DNA of 43,966 bases from Enterococcus faecalis 13-SD-W-01 (GTDB lineage: Bacteria > Bacillota > Bacilli > Lactobacillales > Enterococcaceae), in assembly GCA_000415185.1 (NCBI GenBank), contig KE351687.1:37635-81600 (forward strand), given 5' to 3'. A model generated the notes under the pieces. The model was not told the DNA's origin. It was given only the letters and a program-made list of their open reading frames with translations, and searched no databases. The first letter of the stretch is position 1, and each line of letters starts with the position of its first letter. The position numbers and the translations under genes are program-made. Of this stretch, positions 6,901-14,677 are shown piece by piece.

Positions 6901-7754
6901 CGCACTTCCGCGCCTGCATACTTTTCTTTGATATGTTCAAAATGCACTTTGTATTTATGCGCAAAATTCTCCATATCCAGCAAGTGGAAGATAGTAAAAG
7001 CATCTGTTATCTTTTTTTCTCCTTCTGTTTGCATCCCTTTAGCATAATCAAGTAATCCTTCTAAATAAAGTCCCATCGTTTTCCCAAACAAGTCGCGAAT
7101 TTCCAACATATTTTTGAATGTTTGGAGGTATGTATAACCTTCTCTTAGATAACCAGTATCGATACACATCAATACAGCGTTCATCAATATTTTACAGTAA
7201 GGAGAGTTAAAACCGTGAGATTCAGCATATAGATTTCTTTTCTTTAAAAGAACATTGACGACAACGAACAACGTCTCTATCGGCAGCTCATCCATGATAG
7301 TGATAAATACTCTTGCTTCGCGGCTGGTCCAATTCTCCAGTTCCATCAAGCGTTGGATAATCTGGTCTATATTTGTGTTAGTAGCGTTGCCGCCTAAGCG
7401 AGCAATGAATAAATCAATGATGGCTGTGAGAGTAGGATCGTTGTGTTCGCCATTTTCTTTTAAAATCGCATTTTTAGCATCAACAAGTCCTTGAATATCA
7501 CCTTTATGATAAAGTTCAGAAAGTTCAAACCATGCGCGATCGCTCAATGGTTTTTTGTACTCGTTATGGATATACATAAATTCTTCTAAACCGACATTCA
7601 GGTTTTTGATGAGTTTCTCAAATACATCGATAGTAGGGGAGCTGATATTTCTTTCGATACGACTGTAGTAACTTAAAGTAACAATGTTTTGGCAAACATC
7701 TTTTTGTTTTAACCCTTTATCTTCTCTTATTTTTTTGAGCGTTTGGCCATACAT
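6891..7754 (-). CDS. Rgg/GadR/MutR-family transcriptional regulator
   Basis: A 287-residue regulator with an N-terminal Cro/C1-type helix-turn-helix (residues about 3-60, including LKKIREDKGLKQKDVC and YYSRIERN). A long all-helical C-terminal region of about 220 residues follows, as in Rgg proteins that sense short peptides or act as stand-alone activators. ATG at 7754 is preceded by GGGAGGA; an adjacent TTG is less likely. It is divergent from the WxL cluster across a 463-bp regulatory region, making that cluster the likely target (inference). Its last codons lie in a truncated repeat hairpin that may act as terminator. No cognate peptide gene could be identified with confidence. Confidence 0.82.
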   Translation of the reverse strand: MYGQTLKKIREDKGLKQKDVCQNIVTLSYYSRIERNISSPTIDVFEKLIKNLNVGLEEFMYIHNEYKKPLSDRAWFELSELYHKGDIQGLVDAKNAILKENGEHNDPTLTAIIDLFIARLGGNATNTNIDQIIQRLMELENWTSREARVFITIMDELPIETLFVVVNVLLKKRNLYAESHGFNSPYCKILMNAVLMCIDTGYLREGYTYLQTFKNMLEIRDLFGKTMGLYLEGLLDYAKGMQTEGEKKITDAFTIFHLLDMENFAHKYKVHFEHIKEKYAGAEVRSF

Positions 7755-7834
7755 CAATAAATTCCTCCCTTCGTTTATTTTAAGTATAGCACGAGTAAAG
7801 AAAATCCAAACAAATAAAAAAATGACTTATAGTA

Positions 7835-7905
7835 CATGTTTTTTTATTTGTGTTTCTTTTTTATGTTATTCTGTAAAAATAGTTAGAATTTAGTTATAAA
7901 AAACA
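7835..7905 (+). promoter_or_regulatory. Upstream copy of duplicated WxL promoter region
   Basis: Begins CATGTTTTTTT and ends GTTATAAAAAACA. It contains ATGTTATTCTG and a promoter-like pair CTGTAA (7871-7876), 17 bases, TTATAA (7894-7899). The same order and the same 17-base spacing occur in the copy at 8022-8091. The poor -35 boxes suggest that an activator is needed. Confidence 0.55.
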
Positions 7906-8021
7906 TCTTTATTTATTTGGTGGAATAGAGTTTTAATAGGGGATATGCCTTGTTAAATATGTGCTTAGTAACAAATTTAGGCGTTTTCAAGTCGATATAA
8001 CACCGTTTAAAATTTATAATG

Positions 8022-8091
8022 CATGTTTTTTTGTGTTTTTTATACTATATGTTATTCTGAAAATACAATGAGATGTTTGTTATAAAAAACA
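8022..8091 (+). promoter_or_regulatory. Downstream copy of duplicated WxL promoter region
   Basis: Imperfect direct repeat of 7835-7905, with CTGAAA (8057-8062), 17 bases and TTATAA (8080-8085). It lies about 130 bases upstream of the first WxL gene. Between the two copies is an AT-rich stretch ending AACACCGTTTA, the same as the end of the intergenic repeats. Confidence 0.55.
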
Positions 8092-8217
8092 CGCGAAAAT
8101 AAAAGGGGAAATGGGTGATAACGAATATTGACGAAAGATTCTAGAAAAATGTTGGACGATTTTTTTAGATGTTGGCAGAGCGTTTGTTCAAAGTAAAAAA
8201 GAAAAGGATGGGATACT

Positions 8218-8790
8218 ATGAAAAAGTTTGCTTTATTGTTGTTGGTCAGTGGTGTTGGTTTAGTTGGAGGCGCTCGGGGGATTTCTGCTGTAGAAGCAAA
8301 CCCTACAGCTGAATTAGAGAGTGAAGCTTCTTTGACTGTGCAGCCTGGTGTATTGAGCTTAGACACTGTTTCTAATTTTAACTTTGGTACATTATCGATT
8401 CAAGATATTGCGGAAGCAGATCAATCCTTGACAAGTACACCAGAGGCGACGACAGTTTCTGACTTTAGAGGACCGAATCAATCAGGATGGGCATTAACAG
8501 CTAAGCTTTCACAAATCGAAAATGAAAATTCTGTCAGACTGCAATCTGCAAAATTGAATCTAGCTGCAACTGCTGCTGCAGGGAATGCAACAATTGGAAC
8601 GATTCCAGCGCTTGATGCAGGTGCAACAGATCCAACGCTTGTAGCTTCTGCTGATGGAACAACTGGTTTAGCAAAAAATGAATTTGATTTCACTGCAACG
8701 ACTTTGACATTTCCAAAGCAAAACATCAACAGCGGTCAATATTCAGGAACAGTTACTTGGACATTGACGAACGCTTATACACCAGAGTAA
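8218..8790 (+). CDS. Small WxL-domain surface protein
   Basis: A secreted 190-residue protein: Sec signal peptide of about 25 residues (KKFALLLLVSGVGLVGG core), then almost only a WxL domain. The proximal Trp-x-Leu is in GWALTAKL (residue about 90) and the distal one in TVTWTLTNA near the C-terminus. WxL domains bind peptidoglycan non-covalently in enterococci and lactobacilli. AAAGGATGGG precedes ATG. It is first gene of the cluster and is followed by its own terminator-like hairpin, so it may be made in excess over the downstream genes. It resembles the small WxL proteins of the E. faecium WxL loci; I cannot tell which locus. Confidence 0.92.
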   Translation: MKKFALLLLVSGVGLVGGARGISAVEANPTAELESEASLTVQPGVLSLDTVSNFNFGTLSIQDIAEADQSLTSTPEATTVSDFRGPNQSGWALTAKLSQIENENSVRLQSAKLNLAATAAAGNATIGTIPALDAGATDPTLVASADGTTGLAKNEFDFTATTLTFPKQNINSGQYSGTVTWTLTNAYTPE

Positions 8791-8801
8791 CGGTAAAACA
8801 G

Positions 8802-8842
8802 CTCACATGTAATGAAAAGATTGCTTTACATGTGAGTTTTTT
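8802..8842 (+). terminator. Intra-cluster terminator or attenuator
   Basis: CTCACATGTAA and TTACATGTGAG form a perfect 11-bp stem followed by six T, between the first WxL gene and the DUF916 gene. Read-through would set the ratio of the small WxL protein to the rest. Confidence 0.8.
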
Positions 8843-8880
8843 ATAAAAGATTATCTTAAAGAATGGTGTGGTGATGAGAG

Positions 8881-9930
8881 ATGTTAAAAAACAAAGTTCT
8901 GCTCTTGATAACTTTTCTTTCAGGGCTTCTTTTCTTATGTTTGACTATCAGTGATTTATCCGCCGAAGCAGAGTCAACAGCTTTTACGGTGATACCAAGT
9001 TTTCCCGAAAACCAAGTGTCAGAAGCTACATATTTCGATTTACATGTGAAAGAGGAAACAAAGCAAGAGTTGACAATAATTCTTCAAAATACGACCAATC
9101 AATCACTGGATATAGAAGCAGCTGCTTTGAACAGCTATACGGCTTCTACGGGGATCATCGCCTATCAAAAAACTGAAACAGCTGAAAAAAACAAAGGACG
9201 TTCCTTCACAAAGCTGATTGAACCGAAACAGCAGCAGATACGGTTGATGCCCAATGAAGCAAAAGCAGTTTCTTTTACCTTAGACATGAAAAAACAAGCC
9301 ATTACAGGCGAGATCTTAGGTGCGTTTTCTTTTGCAGTAATTTCCTCAGAAACGGAAGAATCAAAGGATGCAATGCTCCAAGCACGTTACGAAACACAAG
9401 TCGGCGTTCGCTTAAGATCCGAACTGACCGATCTTCCTTCCCCGAATCTAACTTTAGAAAAAACAGAACCAATCGTAAAAAATGACCATGCAGCTATTCA
9501 AAGCACAGTAAAAAATGATCAACCAGTTGCGTTTGGCAAAGTAAAAGCGGAAATAACGATCCATGAAAAAGAAACAAAGAAAAACGTTGGCGAAAAAGAA
9601 GTCGAAAATTACCAGATTGCCCCAAATTCAACGATTCCCTTAGTGACAGAATTAAATGCAGAACAACTAGAGCCTGGCGAATATACCACGCATATCGAAC
9701 TGACTTCCCCAAAAGGTCATTGGGTCTTTGATGATTCATTCACTGTTTCTGCAGCAAATGCAAAAATGATCAATCAGAAAACCGTCTATGCAGAAAAATA
9801 TGAAAATAAAAATATGCTGGTTTATGTGCTGATTTTCTTTATCCTTCTGCTTTTGCTGGTCATTCTGTATTTGAGTTGGCGCTATTATCGATCAAAAAAA
9901 TCCAAAGAAAGTGGGACTAGGAATGGCTAA
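8881..9930 (+). CDS. DUF916/DUF3324 WxL-interacting membrane protein
   Basis: A 349-residue membrane-anchored surface protein. It has an N-terminal signal peptide, two immunoglobulin-like regions corresponding to DUF916 (about residues 35-150) and DUF3324 (about 155-290), and a C-terminal membrane helix at about 312-335. A short Arg/Lys-rich cytoplasmic tail follows (WRYYRSKKSK). Such proteins occur in nearly every WxL cluster and bind WxL partners; one domain has been linked to peptidoglycan and the other to host ligands. It overlaps the following lectin-WxL gene by 8 bases. It is a paralogue of the gene at 12647. Confidence 0.92.
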   Translation: MLKNKVLLLITFLSGLLFLCLTISDLSAEAESTAFTVIPSFPENQVSEATYFDLHVKEETKQELTIILQNTTNQSLDIEAAALNSYTASTGIIAYQKTETAEKNKGRSFTKLIEPKQQQIRLMPNEAKAVSFTLDMKKQAITGEILGAFSFAVISSETEESKDAMLQARYETQVGVRLRSELTDLPSPNLTLEKTEPIVKNDHAAIQSTVKNDQPVAFGKVKAEITIHEKETKKNVGEKEVENYQIAPNSTIPLVTELNAEQLEPGEYTTHIELTSPKGHWVFDDSFTVSAANAKMINQKTVYAEKYENKNMLVYVLIFFILLLLLVILYLSWRYYRSKKSKESGTRNG

Positions 9931-12088
9931 ACAAAAATTGTCAATTGTTTGTCGTGGATGGTGGCTGTTTTTTCTTTTCCTTGCTTGGTTGGTATGTTTA
10001 CCTTCAGAAATAAAGGCAGCAGTGGTCGAGCCGCCCTTTGAAACATTGCCTGTGGACAGTACGATGATCACTACAGCGGGAAAAGTAGGTGCGCCTAGTG
10101 GATCAGCCAATCACCGCTATGTCCAAATCAACGACACTACGACAAGCTCAAGTGGTGCGGTGTGGTTCAATAATCCTGTGTCATTTACAAGTGATTTTAA
10201 GATGGATATGGCTTTTTTTATTGAAAATACCGCAAATGATAGTGACGGGTTGACTTTTGTGATGCAAAGCAGCAGTCCGACTGCAATTGCTGCAGAGACT
10301 GGACCGACAATCGGTGTTTGGGCAAATACGGGAAATTCAAGTCCGCTTAGCCAGGGAGCAATCCCCAATAGTATTGCTATAGAATTTGATACTTTTTATA
10401 ACAATAACAGCAATATTATTGCTCATGACGGCATGATGGATCGGGATGTCGCCTCAAAAGGTCACCACATTGCCTGGGCTTATCCGGGATCAAATAGTTC
10501 CTATACGACAGATGGTTTTTTGATTATTGATAAAGTGCTTCATCACAATGATACAGTAGGTGTAACGGACTTGACAGATGGACAATGGCACCAGTTCACA
10601 GTTGAATTCAAAAAAAGTGCGAATACATTTACTTATAAAGTACCTGACTATAATGTCAATGTAACGATTCCTGTTGACGATACATTTAAAAATAACTTAG
10701 GCTTAAATTCAGGAAAGTCTGTTTATTTCGGTTTTACTGGCGCGAACGGCGGTTACGCTCAAGCAAAAGCAGTTTCTTTCGTCGATGTCCAAGGACTGGT
10801 GGATCTGCAATTAAGAACAGGGATTTTCCAACCAGAAAACATGCAGATGATTTTAGATACGGGAGCAGTAAATCCAACGATCAACACGGTTGATAAAGAG
10901 CAGGAACTTACGTATCTTACCGCCCTTAGTTATCTTAATACGAGTGATTTGACAAGTTTAAAAGAAGGAACTGTTATTAGTGTGTTGGTACCTAGGACGC
11001 TTGATTTAGTGGGGGATACTGTCAAATTTGTAAAAGTAGAAGACTCGTCTTCGGTAGTGATTCCGACAGAAGGAGAATCAATTCCTTTTACAAGAGATGG
11101 GGATACTCTGAAAGTGACTCTGCCTGATTTAGAAAGAGGAAACATGTACGAGGTTTTTTTCAATGTAAAAAATAACTATCTGGAAATCGATAAAAATCTG
11201 GATTTAAAGGTACCTGCTACGACTTCGTTTTCTGGGAACGCGTTTGCCTCGCCCATCTCATTAGGTAGTCCAGACACCCATTATTATAACGTCGTAGGAA
11301 GTTGGGTTCCGACCGTAGCAGACAGCTATACAACAACAGCAGAAGCACAAAGCAATGCGCAAATCGTCCGACAAAATCGCAAGGCTTATTTTCCGATAGA
11401 AATAGAGGATGAAAATTCAACTTCTGCGACATTATTCATGACACCATTAGTAACAGAAGATGAATTGCCGACAGCGGGATTTTCTGAAAAAGCAGTCCTT
11501 TCAAGAGAACAAGTAAGCGATCCTTTAAATACGACGATTGAATATGAAACAGATAACTTGCAGCCAGGAAATCTTTATTATGTGGGAATCTATACCGTCG
11601 ATACAGAAGGAAACCAGTCAGAAATAGTTTATAAAGCTGTTGATTTTCGAGGAATCATCCAACTGAATACTGTACCAGGAAATTTCGATGGACAGATTTT
11701 GACAGTCAATGACCTAGTCAATTCTCAGCAAGAAGATGGATTTTTTTACGTAAAAGTAGCCAATTTAGCGAATGCTGATTTAGACATAACAAATACAAGC
11801 GAAAATCGTTGGGTCTTGGATGGCCAGTTGAATAGTATTGCGGAACAGATAAATACATGGGGAGACAACCTTTCTCTTCGTTTTTTTGAAAAAGGGACCA
11901 AAAATCTGGTTTTCCAACTGACAAGCGAAAAGCAAAGAATACTTACTCAAGAAACAACAGAAGCAAATGTGAATAAAAATTTCAATGAGTACGATATCTA
12001 TTTTACATTCACAGCAAATCCTTTAAAGATTATCCCTGGGACATATGCTGGAACAGTCAATTGGACGCTGACAAGTACCGATTCTTGA
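9923..12088 (+). CDS. Large WxL protein with L-type lectin-like domain
   Basis: A secreted protein of about 721 residues. After the signal peptide comes an L-type lectin-like domain (about residues 30-295) with the typical AFFIENTANDSDGLTFVMQ, NSIAIEFDTFYN and ASKGHHIAWAYPG segments. Beta-rich repeats occupy about 300-575, and a C-terminal WxL domain runs from about 580 to the end, with WVL at about 629 and WTL at about 712. It is likely a wall-bound adhesin that recognises glycans (inference from the lectin fold). ATG at 9923 overlaps the end of the previous gene; a GTG at 9911 is an alternative. A strong terminator closes module 1. Confidence 0.9.
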   Translation: MAKQKLSIVCRGWWLFFLFLAWLVCLPSEIKAAVVEPPFETLPVDSTMITTAGKVGAPSGSANHRYVQINDTTTSSSGAVWFNNPVSFTSDFKMDMAFFIENTANDSDGLTFVMQSSSPTAIAAETGPTIGVWANTGNSSPLSQGAIPNSIAIEFDTFYNNNSNIIAHDGMMDRDVASKGHHIAWAYPGSNSSYTTDGFLIIDKVLHHNDTVGVTDLTDGQWHQFTVEFKKSANTFTYKVPDYNVNVTIPVDDTFKNNLGLNSGKSVYFGFTGANGGYAQAKAVSFVDVQGLVDLQLRTGIFQPENMQMILDTGAVNPTINTVDKEQELTYLTALSYLNTSDLTSLKEGTVISVLVPRTLDLVGDTVKFVKVEDSSSVVIPTEGESIPFTRDGDTLKVTLPDLERGNMYEVFFNVKNNYLEIDKNLDLKVPATTSFSGNAFASPISLGSPDTHYYNVVGSWVPTVADSYTTTAEAQSNAQIVRQNRKAYFPIEIEDENSTSATLFMTPLVTEDELPTAGFSEKAVLSREQVSDPLNTTIEYETDNLQPGNLYYVGIYTVDTEGNQSEIVYKAVDFRGIIQLNTVPGNFDGQILTVNDLVNSQQEDGFFYVKVANLANADLDITNTSENRWVLDGQLNSIAEQINTWGDNLSLRFFEKGTKNLVFQLTSEKQRILTQETTEANVNKNFNEYDIYFTFTANPLKIIPGTYAGTVNWTLTSTDS

Positions 12089-12130
12089 AAAGTATGAATA
12101 TCAAAGAAGTAAAAATACTGATTTTGGGCC

Positions 12131-12160
12131 GACTCTTTGTGCAGCAAAGAGTCTTTTTTT
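12131..12160 (+). terminator. Terminator after lectin-WxL gene
   Basis: GACTCTTTG and CAAAGAGTC pair with a TGCAG loop, followed by seven T. It separates module 1 from module 2. Confidence 0.88.
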
Positions 12161-12231
12161 GCAGGAAAACCAAGAAAAAACTTTCTTCCATAAGTAAAAG
12201 TAACCCCAAATCCTATTGATGCTCCTGAACT

Positions 12232-12459
12232 GTGTTGTTCCATCTGGCAGTTTTTGCAGGGGTGATCACCTTTTTATCTTTGTTTATGACGTTAGCATTT
12301 GTTGGTTCCGCAATCGGATTTAGTACACTGAAAATAACTTCAGATAATCCGCTGGAAGGTGTGGGTACAGGTTTGTATATCTGACTGATCATCACTTCTC
12401 TATCTGGTACGTGGGGTGCAAATTTTGTTAAAGAACCAAGACGAGAAATGAGAATGTAA
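12232..12459 (+). pseudogene. Possible remnant of a small membrane protein gene
   Basis: One + strand frame reads as two hydrophobic segments (HLAVFAGVITFLSLFMTLAF and VGSAIGFSTLKI), then SDNPLEGVGTGLYI, a TGA stop at 12382. It continues in the same frame as LIITSLSGTWGANFVKEPRREMRM to TAA at 12457. A terminator follows 19 bases later, as expected for a real former gene. There is no good ribosome binding site or start, and an upstream TGA closes the frame. I read it as a decayed gene between the two WxL modules. The 84-codon frame on the other strand looks like its shadow. The family is not recognised. Confidence 0.35.
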
Positions 12460-12477
12460 AAGAGCATATAAATGAAA

Positions 12478-12514
12478 AGAAACTGTTCGGCAGATGCCGC
12501 AGTTTCTTTTTTTT
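12478..12514 (+). terminator. Terminator upstream of module 2
   Basis: GAAACTG..CGGC and GCCG.CAGTTTC pair, followed by eight T. It follows the membrane-protein remnant and insulates module 2. Confidence 0.8.
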
Positions 12515-12646
12515 AAACTTTTACACAAAAGTATATTTTTTCGACATAAAAGTAACTTTGGCGTCAGAAAAAAATGCAAAAATTATCTACATAAAGCAGC
12601 AGCAATCAATTCTTCTGCTGAAAACGATAAGGAGGTGAAGAAGGGA

Positions 12647-13654
12647 ATGCAAAAATTTTTTCTAGCAATGTCTATTTTTCTTTGCTGGATTGGTCTTGCC
12701 ATTAAGCCGAAAGAAGTCGCCGCAAGTTCCGCTGTTTCCTTTTCTGTGGAAGCCTTAAATAAAGATGGGGAATCAAATGCACAAGGATTCTATCGGTTCG
12801 AAGGGAAGCCGGGAGAAAAGGAACAGGTAAAAGTAAAAATCACAAATGGCAGCAAACAGCCGATAAAAATAGCCGCTGAAGTAAATCCAGCCTTCACGAA
12901 CACTAATGGAATACCAAGTTATCAAAAAAGCGAACAACTTGACAATACGCTGAAATATCCATTAGACAGCTTAGTACAAATCGAGAAACAAGAAATTGAT
13001 TTAGAAGCTGGCAGTTCTCAAATAATAGCAGCAGATATCGAATATCCCAAAGAAATATGGGAAGGACAAATTTTAGGAGGGATACGTTTTTCAGAAATAA
13101 TCAACGCAGAAACTGCGCAATCAGTTACCCATCAAATCGCTTATACGATTGGTGTCTTGCTGACGATGGAAAATGGGGTGGTTCGGGAAAATAATTTACA
13201 GTTGAACAAAGTTGAAGTCGGTCAGCGAAATCATCGGAATTACATTGAAGCGAATATTCAAAATACTGCGCCAGCAATTATTTCTGCTATGGAAATCAAG
13301 GCAGAAGTCTATCAAAAAAATGATAAGAAACCTATTTATCAGTATGAAGCAAATGAAATGCGCATGGCGCCAAATTCCAATTTTGATTTCGGGATTCCTA
13401 CAGGGGAAGTACCGCTTCAACCTGGAGATTATAAACTGAAACTGAAAGTGGAGGCTGATTCAAAAAAATATGAATTTGAGAAATCATTTGAAATCAAAGC
13501 AAGTGAGTCAAAAAGATTAAATCAAAGTGCTGTAAATTTAGAAATAAAAGAGAACACAATGATTTATTGGGGGATAATCATTGCTTTACTCTTCATCATT
13601 GTTATTGGTTCAATGAGAAAAAAATATAAAAATAAAAGGGCAAAAATAAACTAA
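12647..13654 (+). CDS. DUF916/DUF3324 WxL-interacting membrane protein, second copy
   Basis: A 335-residue paralogue of the 8881 gene: signal peptide (KFFLAMSIFLCWIGLAI), DUF916-like region (about residues 30-150, with VKVKITNGSKQPIKIAAEV), DUF3324-like region (about 160-290), a membrane helix at about 304-322 and a basic tail (RKKYKNKR). The frame is open 51 codons further upstream, but GGAGGTGA at 12631-12638 fixes ATG at 12647. It is the first gene of module 2, only 16 bases before the next WxL gene. It probably partners the WxL proteins of this module. Confidence 0.92.
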   Translation: MQKFFLAMSIFLCWIGLAIKPKEVAASSAVSFSVEALNKDGESNAQGFYRFEGKPGEKEQVKVKITNGSKQPIKIAAEVNPAFTNTNGIPSYQKSEQLDNTLKYPLDSLVQIEKQEIDLEAGSSQIIAADIEYPKEIWEGQILGGIRFSEIINAETAQSVTHQIAYTIGVLLTMENGVVRENNLQLNKVEVGQRNHRNYIEANIQNTAPAIISAMEIKAEVYQKNDKKPIYQYEANEMRMAPNSNFDFGIPTGEVPLQPGDYKLKLKVEADSKKYEFEKSFEIKASESKRLNQSAVNLEIKENTMIYWGIIIALLFIIVIGSMRKKYKNKRAKIN

Positions 13655-13670
13655 TTAAGGTGGTAATTTT

Positions 13671-14396
13671 ATGAAGCAAGCAAAGTTATTCACAGTCTCA
13701 ATGATTTTAGCAAGCGGGTTTTTAGGAGCAATCCCGGCGGCAGCAACAGAGTATGAAAGTGCGACAAAAGTAATCACAAATGGCAAAGTAGAAATTTTAG
13801 AAGATGATAGTTCAGACAATAATATCCCAGACCCAGAGAATCCAGAAGAACCAATCGACCCGGAAGAACCGGTTAATCCCAATCCAGGGCAATTGAAAAT
13901 CAATTATGTCTCAGCATTCAACTTCGGAAAACAAGCTAATGTATCCAATCGTTTAACAATCAACGCTGACTTAGATGCTCTTATTAGTCCCAGTGGTTTA
14001 GAAACAAGACGTATTCCCTTTATTGCTACAGAAGATCGCCGAGGAACCGATCGTACAGGCTGGGAGTTGAGAGTGAGCCAGCCGCAAGGATTTTATGATA
14101 ATGAAGGGAACGAGTTAGCTGGAGCGACATTGACTTTAAAAAATCTTCGTTATGTCGATACGAATAATGCACCTGTACCAACAAATGGAGAAATTATTTT
14201 AAATACAGAGGAACAGACAATCGCAAAAGCGGACGAAATACAAGGAGCAGGTGCTTGGTCATTAGCATTAGGAAATCCTACAGACAAAGGAACAACAGAT
14301 GGTGTTGTTTTGGATATTCCAGCAAACACAATCAAAAATGTTACAACTTATTCAACATCGATCGTATGGGAATTGATCGCAGAACCAACAACATAG
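13671..14396 (+). CDS. WxL-domain surface protein with acidic proline-rich linker
   Basis: A secreted 241-residue protein: signal peptide ending near AIPAAA, then a linker at about residues 45-72 rich in Asp, Glu and Pro with tandem PEEPIDPEEP. A WxL domain follows, with WEL (GWELRVSQPQG, about residue 132) and a distal WEL (SIVWELIAEP, near the end). AAGGTGG is the ribosome binding site. This is the common WxL type with a PEEP-like linker, distinct in sequence from the 8218 protein. It is co-oriented with the BspA-WxL gene, but a 281-bp gap follows. Confidence 0.92.
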   Translation: MKQAKLFTVSMILASGFLGAIPAAATEYESATKVITNGKVEILEDDSSDNNIPDPENPEEPIDPEEPVNPNPGQLKINYVSAFNFGKQANVSNRLTINADLDALISPSGLETRRIPFIATEDRRGTDRTGWELRVSQPQGFYDNEGNELAGATLTLKNLRYVDTNNAPVPTNGEIILNTEEQTIAKADEIQGAGAWSLALGNPTDKGTTDGVVLDIPANTIKNVTTYSTSIVWELIAEPTT

Positions 14397-14677
14397 AGCA
14401 GAATCATTACTAATAAAAAAACATATCTATTGCTTATAATAGAAAATTTCTGATTGTTTTATTGCCAAAGCAGTATTCCAATCAGTTGAACATAGATGAT
14501 GCCAAAGAAGCAGCGAAATACACGTATCAGTAAACATACGTTGTGTCTTTTATGGCACAACGGTTTTACTGGTTTGACTAAAAGACAGACACAACTTGCT
14601 CAAGGAAAGTCTCTAACAATTAGACAGATTTCAGCAGCTGGTGTTGCATTTTAGAAAAATGAGAGTGGTGAGAAAGA
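14397..14677 (+). other. Gap inside module 2, no intact gene
   Basis: No complete gene is seen. One frame is open to a TAA near 14533 and reads as NIDDAKEAAKYTYQ at its end. Another, further on, reads LTKRQTQLAQGKSLTIRQIS before a TAG. Both look coding-like but have no start, so they may be scraps of a lost gene. A hairpin CGTTGTG / CACAACG at 14539-14562, followed by GTTTT, could be a weak terminator or attenuator ahead of the BspA-WxL gene. Confidence 0.35.

Noticed and set aside
7822-7893. A 23-codon hydrophobic frame near the Rgg-like gene as a short hydrophobic peptide pheromone
   Set aside because: There is no ribosome binding site, and it lies across the duplicated promoter element. 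The corresponding frame in the second copy is not conserved in length.
12213-12467. 84-codon frame on the minus strand between the WxL modules
   Set aside because: The opposite strand reads as membrane-helix sequence followed by a terminator. This frame has no ribosome binding site, and its Pro/Ser/Thr-rich product looks like a shadow.
14397-14677. A complete gene in the gap before the BspA-like protein
   Set aside because: The coding-like stretches are in different frames, with stops and without starts; at best they are gene scraps.
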